NCBI GenBank assembly: GCA_036489445.1
Contig: DASXFV010000008.1
Location: forward strand, 1 to 42,811
Source of the DNA: DAIDKA01 sp036489445
GTDB lineage: Bacteria; Pseudomonadota; Gammaproteobacteria; Steroidobacterales; Steroidobacteraceae
DNA: 42,811 nucleotides
Reading direction: 5' to 3'
Shown here one piece after another: positions 33,908 through 42,811 of this stretch. A program made the position numbers and the translations under genes. The notes below the pieces were generated by a model, which was given only the letters and a program-made list of their open reading frames with translations, did not search any database and was not told where the DNA came from. How positions within the stretch are numbered: position 1 is the stretch's first letter; each line of letters begins with the position of its first letter.

Positions 33908-33963
33908 GTACGACTCCGACGCGATATGGATGTTGCGACTTCAGACAACCTTAGGACTGCGCA

Positions 33964-35490
33964 TCAGCGGCCAAGGTTCCGCCTGCCCCGGCCCATGAAG
34001 GGCCAGGCCAGGATCGCTGCCAGCGTGGTGGCAGCCAGGGAAATTATCAACCAGTTTCCGAACCGCGCATACGGCGGCAGCCCCAGCCGGGGGACCACCG
34101 ATCCGCGCAGCACGGTCGGCACATATCCCGGCGCCCTGGTCAGGATGCGTCCGTCGGGTCCGATGATCGCCGAAATGCCATCATTTGCTGCACGCACCAG
34201 GTATCGGGCGGTCTCCAGGGAGCGCATCTGGGCAATCTGCAAATGTTGGTAGCGGGCGGTGGAATGGCCAAACCAGGCATCATTCGTCACCGTCACAAGT
34301 GCATTGGCGGTCCGCAGCATGCTTAAGTTTGAACTGCCGTAGGCATCGTCGTAGCAAATGGCGGGCAGCAGCACCAGGCCCCCGGCCGCCAGCGGCTGCT
34401 GATGGGCCGCACCATACTTGAAGGGCAGGTACGGCAGATCCAGAAGTTCCAGCCACTTGCGGGCAAAATCCGGCACGGGAATCGACTCGGTAAAGGGCAC
34501 CAGGTGCTGCTTGTCATACCAGTCGACGCTCTCACCCATGGTCAGGATGGAGTTGTAGTAGTCGCCATTGGCAGCCTGGCGCTCCATGCCGACCACCATG
34601 GCGGAATGCCGCGCATGCGCTTCGTGGTAGCGCTCCAGCAGATAGTCGCCCAGGTTCTGGGCCACATCCGGCAAAGCGGCCTCGGGCCAGAAGATGACCT
34701 GGGCGCCCAGGGCCTGGCGAGTCAGGTCCCGGTAAGTATCCAGCTGCGCATCACGGTGTGCATCCTGCCATTTCTCATCCTGCGGTATGGCGCCCTGCAC
34801 GATGGCGACCGTGATGGGTGGCCCGGAAGGCCGTGTCCAGGCGACACCCCGCAGCGAGGCAGGTACCACCCAGATCAGCACCAGCACGATACCGGCCAGC
34901 AGCCGCTCGCGCCGCGTGCCCCGGGTCAGCATCACCAGCGCACCGGCGCCCATCAGCAGCAGCGCCGATAGACCATAGACCCCGCATACCGGCGCGAAGC
35001 CTGCCATCCAGGTGCCGGTCTGAGAATACCCCAGCGACAGCCAGGGGAAGCCGGTCAGAAACCAGCCCCGGAACCATTCCACCAGCAGCCACGCCGCCGG
35101 CAGCGCGAGCAGCCAGCGCGCAGCGCCACGTACCGGCAGCCAGCGGGCCACCGCGTAACCCAGTGCAGCGCCATACAGCGCCAGGATGCATACCAGGCCG
35201 GCCATGGCGATGAAGGCCACCCACACCGCCGCACCACCAATCTCGTGGATGCTGATGTACAGCCAGTAAGTGCCGGTGGCAAAGGTGCCGACGTTGAACC
35301 AGAACCCAAGGGCTGCGGCGTGCCGGGGCCGCGCGTCCTGCCACAGCGCCATCAGCAAGGCGGGCGACAGCAGGGCCAGCAGCCACAGGTTCAGCGGCGC
35401 AAAGGCCGTGGACAAGGCCGCACCCGCGGCGGCGGCCAGGGCCAGGCGGACGCGCCGGTCCGCGAGCAACGGATTCGAATTCAGCACCAC
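33964..35490 (-). CDS. lnt: Apolipoprotein N-acyltransferase
   Basis: Lnt adds the third acyl chain to lipoproteins in the inner membrane. The 508-aa protein (E. coli 512) has about six N-terminal membrane helices and a periplasmic nitrilase domain (about 225-470) with the triad E270 (FWPEAALP), K327 (WYDKQHLVPF) and C379 (AICYDDAYG). A final helix lies at the C-terminus. It starts at GTG 35490 (GTG 35487 also possible), 15 nt after corC, the conserved corC-lnt pair. The downstream lipoprotein LptE is a likely client. Confidence 0.97.
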   Translation of the reverse strand: MVLNSNPLLADRRVRLALAAAAGAALSTAFAPLNLWLLALLSPALLMALWQDARPRHAAALGFWFNVGTFATGTYWLYISIHEIGGAAVWVAFIAMAGLVCILALYGAALGYAVARWLPVRGAARWLLALPAAWLLVEWFRGWFLTGFPWLSLGYSQTGTWMAGFAPVCGVYGLSALLLMGAGALVMLTRGTRRERLLAGIVLVLIWVVPASLRGVAWTRPSGPPITVAIVQGAIPQDEKWQDAHRDAQLDTYRDLTRQALGAQVIFWPEAALPDVAQNLGDYLLERYHEAHARHSAMVVGMERQAANGDYYNSILTMGESVDWYDKQHLVPFTESIPVPDFARKWLELLDLPYLPFKYGAAHQQPLAAGGLVLLPAICYDDAYGSSNLSMLRTANALVTVTNDAWFGHSTARYQHLQIAQMRSLETARYLVRAANDGISAIIGPDGRILTRAPGYVPTVLRGSVVPRLGLPPYARFGNWLIISLAATTLAAILAWPFMGRGRRNLGR

Positions 35491-35505
35491 GATGCGTAAC
35501 GGGTG

Positions 35506-36372
35506 TCAGTCGGTCGCGGGGGCAGGCGCTGCGGGCAGATCCCAGGGGCAGGTCACGCGCAGCATATCGATGCGGCGCCGCTCAACGCGCACCACGCGCA
35601 GTTCCAGCCCCGCCAGCTGCACGGCCTCACCGCGGCGCGGCAGACGGCCCAGGGTTTTCATGACCAGGCCGGCAACGGTATCGAAGTCCGCATCCTGCAA
35701 CTCCGTGCCAAAATATTCATTGAACTCTTCCAGCCGCGTGACGCCCCGCACCGCGTACTGATGCTCGGCCTCCTTGCGGATATTCTGGTCGTCCTCTTCG
35801 ATGTCGAACTCGTCATCGATGTCGCCTACGATCTGTTCAATGACATCCTCGATGGTCACCAGGCCCGAAACGCCGCCGTATTCGTCCACGACAATCGCCA
35901 TGTGATTGCGGTTGCCACGGAACTCCTTCAACAGCATGTTCAGGCGCTTGGACTCTGGCACGAATACCGCCGGGCGCATGAACTCACGGATATCGAAACG
36001 CTCCTGCTCGCCTGCCCCGCACCGCCGCAGCAGATCCTTGGCGAGCAGGATGCCAACGATATCGTCGCGATCATCATCCATCACCGGAAAGCGGGAATGA
36101 CCGCTCTCGATCACCCGCGCCAGAATGTCCGGCGCCGGCTCCTCGCGCCGCACCACGGCCATCTGGGTGCGCGGCACCATGATGTCGCGCACTTGCAGGG
36201 CGGCCACATCCAGCACCCCCTCAAGCATCGCCATGGCATCACCGTCGATGAGGCCGTGCTCACGCGCCTCCTGCATGTGCGCAACCAACGCCTCGCGGTC
36301 GTGCGCTTCACCCGCCAGGGTCTGCGTGATGCGGCGCAACCATCGGCCCGTGGTATTTCCGTCCTTGGCCAC
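35506..36372 (-). CDS. corC: CorC/YbeX CBS-domain protein
   Basis: This 288-aa cytosolic protein (E. coli 292) has two CBS domains (about 66-125 and 130-190, with VRDIMVPRTQM and AIVVDEYGGVSGLVTIEDVIEQIVGDI) and a C-terminal CorC_HlyC transporter-associated domain. It was linked to magnesium/cobalt efflux and more recently to ribosome maturation; its role is still debated. It starts with GTG at 36372, directly abutting the ybeY stop, and lies in the miaB-phoH-ybeY-corC-lnt operon. Confidence 0.96.
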   Translation of the reverse strand: MAKDGNTTGRWLRRITQTLAGEAHDREALVAHMQEAREHGLIDGDAMAMLEGVLDVAALQVRDIMVPRTQMAVVRREEPAPDILARVIESGHSRFPVMDDDRDDIVGILLAKDLLRRCGAGEQERFDIREFMRPAVFVPESKRLNMLLKEFRGNRNHMAIVVDEYGGVSGLVTIEDVIEQIVGDIDDEFDIEEDDQNIRKEAEHQYAVRGVTRLEEFNEYFGTELQDADFDTVAGLVMKTLGRLPRRGEAVQLAGLELRVVRVERRRIDMLRVTCPWDLPAAPAPATD

Positions 36373-36870
36373 TTACAGGCTCCGATAGGGATTGGCGATG
36401 CCGAAACGCTTCAGTACCGCCACTTCGCGGCGCTCCATGCGGCGCGCCTGGTCATCCCGTTCATGGTCATAGCCCAGCAGGTGCAGCGCACCATGAATCA
36501 CGAGATGCGCCCAATGCGCCTGCACGGTCTTGCGCTGCTGCCGCGCTTCCTCGCGCACGACACTGGCACAGATCACCAGATCCCCCAGCGGCCGTGGCAC
36601 ATGGCGGGCGCCGGCGGCCGCGGGCAGCCGCGGCATCGGAAAGGACAACACATTGGTGGGCTTATCGCGGCCACGATAGCGGGAATTCAGCCGCTGACTC
36701 TCGGCAGGTTTGACGACGCGCACCGCAAGCTCCGCGCCCGCGGCACGGCGACCGAGCGCGGCACTGGCCCAGGCCCGGATATCCGTCACAGCAGGCGCCC
36801 AGCCCTGGCTCTCGCGCAGCACATCCACCAGCAGCGCTGGGCGTGCAGCGGTGGCGGATGCGGGTTTCAC
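36373..36870 (-). CDS. ybeY: Endoribonuclease YbeY (rRNA maturation factor)
   Basis: YbeY is a metal-dependent RNase needed for 16S rRNA 3' processing and late ribosome quality control. The 165-aa product (E. coli 155) has the signature HGALHLLGYDH with H126, H130 and H136 binding zinc, and the family segment RGRDKPTNVLSFP (67-79). It begins with GTG at 36870, overlapping the phoH stop by GTGA, so the two are coupled as in most bacteria. Confidence 0.97.
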   Translation of the reverse strand: MKPASATAARPALLVDVLRESQGWAPAVTDIRAWASAALGRRAAGAELAVRVVKPAESQRLNSRYRGRDKPTNVLSFPMPRLPAAAGARHVPRPLGDLVICASVVREEARQQRKTVQAHWAHLVIHGALHLLGYDHERDDQARRMERREVAVLKRFGIANPYRSL

Positions 36871-37817
36871 AGCTCATCCTCGCGCGCTTCATAGGCCTGC
36901 ACGATGCGCTGCACCAGCGGGTGACGCACGACATCACGCGCATCGAAGAACGTGAAAGCCACGCCTGAGACACCCTTCAACACGCCCAGCGCATGGCGCA
37001 GACCGGAGAGCTTGCCGTGCGGCAGATCAGTCTGCGTGACATCTCCGGTCACCACCGCGCGCGAACCAAAGCCGATGCGCGTCAGGAACATCTTCATCTG
37101 CTCCGGAGTCGTGTTCTGCGCCTCGTCGAGGATGATGAAGGAATCGTTCAGTGAGCGGCCGCGCATGAAGGCCAGCGGCGCCACTTCAATCACATTGCGC
37201 TCGATGAAGCGGGCAACCCGGTCAAAGCCGAGCATTTCATAGAGCGCGTCATACATGGGGCGAAGATACGGATCCACCTTCTGCGTCAGATCCCCTGGCA
37301 GGAAACCGAGCCGTTCACCGGCTTCGACCGCGGGCCGCACCAGCACGATGCGCCGCACCCGTTCCGCCTGCAAAGACTCCACGGCCGAGGCCACCGCGAG
37401 GTAGGTCTTGCCGGTGCCGGCCGGTCCCACGCCAAAGGTCAGATCGCTGATCCTGATCTGCCGCAGGTATTCGCGCTGGTTGCCGCCGCGGGCACGGATG
37501 GCACCGCGCTGCACGCGGATGGAGGGGTCGTCCTCATCGTCGCGACCGGCGGGATGCTCCGCGTCACTGGTGCGTTCGTGCAGCGTCAGATGAACTCGAT
37601 GCGGGGTCACATCCTCGTCCTTGGACACCCGGAACAGTTCCCGCAGAGTGTCCTCCGCCTCGGAGGCGCGCTCGCCCACGACGCGGAAGCTCTCACCGCG
37701 CCGATGCACCTCGACGTTCAGCCGGCTCTCGACCAGCCGCAGGTTTTCGTCCAGTGGGCCACACAGATTCGCCAGCCGCACATTGTCGGCGGGCTCGAAC
37801 GCAAACTCACGCTGCAT
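36867..37817 (-). CDS. ybeZ: PhoH-like ATPase YbeZ
   Basis: This cytosolic P-loop NTPase partners YbeY in RNA metabolism. The 316-aa protein has Walker A GPAGTGKT (131-138), an Arg-rich region LVRPAVEAGERLGFLPGDL, Walker B FIILDEAQNTTPEQM and TRIGFGSRAVVTGDVTQTDLP. The N-terminal 100 residues resemble a KH-like RNA-binding module and include an acidic loop (DDEDD). It overlaps miaB by 11 nt and ybeY by 4 nt, indicating tight co-translation. Confidence 0.96.
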   Translation of the reverse strand: MQREFAFEPADNVRLANLCGPLDENLRLVESRLNVEVHRRGESFRVVGERASEAEDTLRELFRVSKDEDVTPHRVHLTLHERTSDAEHPAGRDDEDDPSIRVQRGAIRARGGNQREYLRQIRISDLTFGVGPAGTGKTYLAVASAVESLQAERVRRIVLVRPAVEAGERLGFLPGDLTQKVDPYLRPMYDALYEMLGFDRVARFIERNVIEVAPLAFMRGRSLNDSFIILDEAQNTTPEQMKMFLTRIGFGSRAVVTGDVTQTDLPHGKLSGLRHALGVLKGVSGVAFTFFDARDVVRHPLVQRIVQAYEAREDEL

Positions 37818-39144
37818 CGCGCGCCTTGAGCCGTCCGCGCAGTGTGTGCGCGCGCGCTTCGGTGATCGTCACATCGGCAAACCGGTTCATGAGTGATTCG
37901 GGACCTGCAAAATTGACCCAACGATTGTTCTCGGTTCGGCCTGCCAATTCATGCGCGTCACGGCGCGCAGGCCTGACCACCAGCACGCGCTGCACGCTAC
38001 CGACCATCTGCTCGCTGATCAGCCGCGCCTGGGATTCGATCTGCGCCTGCAGCTGTTCCAGTCGCTGTTGTTTGAGGGCCTGCGGGACCTCATCCGGGAG
38101 CGAGGCGGCGGGCGTGCCCGGCCGGCGGCTGTAGAGAAAGCTGTAGGACTGGTCGATACCCACATCGCGGATGAGCTGCAGGGTGGCGGCGAAATCACGC
38201 TCGGTCTCGCCCGGGAAACCGACGATGAAATCCGAGGAAATGCTGATATCCGGCCGCACCGCACGCAGTCTGCGGATGCGGTCCTTGAACTCCAGCGCCG
38301 TGTAGCCGCGCTTCATCAGCGACAGCACCCGATCCGAGCCGCTTTGCACGGGCAGGTGCAGGTGATTGGCGAGCTTGGGGACATTCGCGTACGCCTCGAT
38401 GAGACTGTCCGTGAACTCCACCGGATGCGAGGTGGTGAAACGGATGCGCTCGATGCCGCGAATACCGGCCACGTGATGGATGAGGGTCGCGAGGTCCACC
38501 AATGCACCATCAGACATGGGTCCGGCGTAGGCGTTGACGTTCTGCCCCAACAGCGTCACTTCGCTGACGCCCTGATCAGCCAGGGCACGCACTTCAGTGA
38601 GCACATCGGTCAGGGGCCGGCTGATTTCCTCTCCGCGCGTATAGGGGACGATGCAGAAACTGCAGTAGCGGCTGCAGCCCTCCATGATCGAGACAAATGC
38701 CGCTGCGCCTTCCGCACGCGGCGGCGGCAGTTCGTCGAATTTCTCGATGGCCGGGAAACTCACATCCACCACGCTGCGCCCGGTGCTGCGCAACTGGGCA
38801 ATCATCTGCGGCAAGCGATGCAGTGTCTGCGGCCCGAACACCAGGTCCACACAGGGGGCACGCTTGACGATGGTGCCGGCCTCCTGACTCGCCACACAGC
38901 CGCCCACGCCGATGACGACATGCGGCCGCGCGGCCTTGATGGCCCGCCACTCGCCGAGCAGTGAATACACCTTGTCCTCGGCTTTTTCACGCACCGAGCA
39001 GGTGTTCATGATGAGGACGTCGGCTTCGGCCGCGCTATCGGTAGCCGTCAGACCAGAGCTGCTGTGCAGGACATCCGCCATGCGCGCGGAGTCGTACTCG
39101 TTCATCTGGCAACCAAACGTCTTGATGAAATAGCGGCCGGACAT
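37807..39144 (-). CDS. miaB: tRNA-2-methylthio-N6-dimethylallyladenosine synthase
   Basis: MiaB is a radical-SAM methylthiotransferase that modifies A37 of tRNAs. The 445-aa protein has the auxiliary cluster cysteines C12 (TFGCQMNEYDS), C49 (NTCSVREKAEDK) and C83 (GGCVASQ). The radical-SAM cluster is C157-x3-C161-x2-C164 (CSRYCSFCIVPYTRG), and a TRAM domain fills the last 65 residues. It is first gene of the long minus-strand run down to lptE. A TAAAAT (complement of 39173-39178) 29 nt upstream is a weak -10 candidate. Confidence 0.97.
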   Translation of the reverse strand: MSGRYFIKTFGCQMNEYDSARMADVLHSSSGLTATDSAAEADVLIMNTCSVREKAEDKVYSLLGEWRAIKAARPHVVIGVGGCVASQEAGTIVKRAPCVDLVFGPQTLHRLPQMIAQLRSTGRSVVDVSFPAIEKFDELPPPRAEGAAAFVSIMEGCSRYCSFCIVPYTRGEEISRPLTDVLTEVRALADQGVSEVTLLGQNVNAYAGPMSDGALVDLATLIHHVAGIRGIERIRFTTSHPVEFTDSLIEAYANVPKLANHLHLPVQSGSDRVLSLMKRGYTALEFKDRIRRLRAVRPDISISSDFIVGFPGETERDFAATLQLIRDVGIDQSYSFLYSRRPGTPAASLPDEVPQALKQQRLEQLQAQIESQARLISEQMVGSVQRVLVVRPARRDAHELAGRTENNRWVNFAGPESLMNRFADVTITEARAHTLRGRLKARDAA

Positions 39145-39263
39145 ACCTGGGTGAACCGTGGAGACAGACGTGATTTTACCCGGCTGCGGGGGGCCGGCGT
39201 GGTGAAACTGCTGCGCGCGAACGTTTAGGCTGCAGCATCAGCATGATGAAGGTCTAAAACAGA
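39145..39263 (-). promoter_or_regulatory. miaB upstream region
   Basis: This 119-nt leader region contains the likely promoter of the miaB-phoH-ybeY-corC-lnt run. TAAAAT on the minus strand (39178-39173) is the only -10-like element seen; no good -35 is visible. A small hairpin GTCT/AGAC (39252-39264) adjoins the large inverted repeat. No ORF is supported here. Confidence 0.35.
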
Positions 39264-39305
39264 CTTAAACATCCCTGTTTTATCCGCAAAATAGGGAAGT
39301 TTAAG
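39264..39305. terminator. 42-bp AT-rich near-perfect inverted repeat after ssb
   Basis: CTTAAAC-A-TCCCT-G-TTTT (39264-39281) pairs with AAAA-T-AGGGA-A-GTTTAAG (39288-39305) around a six-base loop. The arms differ only by one A/A mismatch and one G-T wobble. On the minus strand it starts 25 nt after the ssb stop and is followed by TCTGTTTTAG, so it should act as the ssb terminator. Its AT content stands out against the GC-rich surroundings. Confidence 0.7.
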
Positions 39306-39329
39306 GAACACTGCCGCCGACGGCGCTGC

Positions 39330-39854
39330 CTAGAACGGAATGTCGTCGTCGAAATCGTGTTCGGTGCTGGTCGCGGGGGCCTCGGTGTACTCGCCGCTGG
39401 CGCTGCTGCTGCCGGCGCTGGCCGAGCCGGCGCCAGCCCCGCGTCCGGCATCACGCCCGCCCGCGCCAGCCGCCGGGCGTGCGCCTTCAGCCCCACTCCC
39501 GCCGCCACCGCCCTGGCCTCGACCGCCCAGCATCTGCATGTCGTTGCCGACGATTTCCGTGGAGTAGCGGTCATTGCCGGTCTTGTCCTGCCACTTGCGC
39601 GTGCGCAGGCGGCCTTCGATGAATACCTGCGAACCCTTCTTCAGGTACTCCGCGGCCACTTCGGCGGTGCGGCCAAACAGCACCACGGTGTGCCACTCGG
39701 TGGCTTCCTTGAACTCGCCGGACTGCTTGTCCTTCCAGCTTTCGGTGGTCGCGATGCGCAGATTGGCGATGCTGGAACCGGAAGGCAGGGCGCGAACCTC
39801 CGGATCCTGACCCAGATGACCAATGAGAATGACTTTGTTGATGCCGCGTGCCAT
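39330..39854 (-). CDS. ssb: Single-stranded DNA-binding protein
   Basis: SSB coats single-stranded DNA in replication, repair and recombination. The 174-aa protein has an OB-fold (1-110: MARGINKVILIGHLGQDPEVR, SWKDKQSGEFKEATEWH, GSQVFIEGRLRTRKW), a Gly/Ala/Ser-rich disordered linker and the acidic tip DFDDDIPF that recruits partner proteins. The ATG complementary to 39852-39854 is preceded by AGGAAG. The in-frame upstream extension is rejected. It is divergent from uvrA, as in E. coli. Confidence 0.98.
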   Translation of the reverse strand: MARGINKVILIGHLGQDPEVRALPSGSSIANLRIATTESWKDKQSGEFKEATEWHTVVLFGRTAEVAAEYLKKGSQVFIEGRLRTRKWQDKTGNDRYSTEIVGNDMQMLGGRGQGGGGGSGAEGARPAAGAGGRDAGRGAGAGSASAGSSSASGEYTEAPATSTEHDFDDDIPF

Positions 39855-39976
39855 GGCAGAGCTTCCTGTGCGCAATCGAGGGGGTGAGTGTAGACGGACG
39901 GCGCGGCCAGCGCGACGGCGTATGCTTGCTGGTTTGTGCATTTTTGACCCTTGGGGCGGGTAATACCGCAAGACTC
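39855..39976. promoter_or_regulatory. Divergent ssb / uvrA intergenic region
   Basis: These 122 bp must hold both promoters. I see no CTG-N10-CAG SOS box on either strand, and no TTAGTA-type LexA site. TATGCT (39921-39926, plus) and TACACT (complement of 39887-39892, minus) are isolated -10-like elements without good -35 partners. Nothing firmer can be assigned by eye. Confidence 0.4.
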
Positions 39977-42808
<2,832 letters not shown>

Positions 42809-42811
42809 TAT

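Overview
The window is 42.8 kb of GC-rich chromosome in which almost every gene is a core gene. The gene content points to a ubiquinone-using gammaproteobacterium outside the Enterobacterales: 6S RNA next to the folate cyclo-ligase, Coq7, a Vfr/Clp-type CRP, the PurC long form, and the leuS-lptE and miaB-phoH-ybeY-corC-lnt clusters. A Nevskiales, Steroidobacter or Xanthomonas-like lineage is my inference from gene order and protein style; I could not run a phylogeny. I see no prophage, insertion sequence, CRISPR array, rRNA or plasmid origin.

Layout. 1-5.4 kb (+): a 6S RNA cut by the window edge, 5-formyl-THF cyclo-ligase, an EVE protein, a 16-residue lysine/alanine peptide flanked by two strong hairpins, rpiA, then a possible catabolic operon (PQQ quinohaemoprotein dehydrogenase, carboxymuconolactone decarboxylase-like protein, 3-hydroxyisobutyrate dehydrogenase-like protein). 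5.4-6.5 kb (-): rplM, rpsI, tRNA-Gln. 6.7-8.2 kb (+): coq7 and a crp/vfr homologue with an acidic tail. 8.2-9.7 kb (-): djlA and rpe. 9.8-12.1 kb (+): purC and yihY. pmbA (-) and darP (+) are divergent. purE-purK and an ExeA-type ATPase fused to an FHA domain follow on the plus strand. 17.1-24.9 kb (-) is one long run: holA, nadD, rsfS, rlmH, maf, rng, a nitrilase-family amidase, tldD, a 56-aa ORF missed by length cut-offs, and a small membrane protein. 25.0-28.8 kb (+): a proline iminopeptidase with a basic N-terminal tail and a GntR(YtrA)-ATPase-permease operon. 28.8-39.1 kb (-): miaB, phoH, ybeY, corC, lnt, a Do-family protease, leuS, lptE and an HExxH protein. ssb (-) and uvrA (+) are divergent at the right edge.

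How the genes fit together. The two minus-strand runs combine envelope biogenesis (Lnt, LptE, Do protease), translation and ribosome quality (LeuS, YbeY, RlmH, RsfS, MiaB) and replication or cofactors (HolA, NadD). In many gammaproteobacteria leuS-lptE-holA-nadD is continuous. Here the plus-strand peptidase and ABC cassette separates lptE from holA. TldD and PmbA(TldE), the two halves of one protease, are both present but in separate transcription units.

The least routine items are the leaderless, palindrome-controlled GntR/ABC operon, the tiny K/A peptide gene, the ATPase-FHA fusion, the HExxH protein, the tailed CRP and peptidase, and a 42-bp near-perfect AT-rich inverted repeat beside ssb. 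I found no clear new defence or mobile system.
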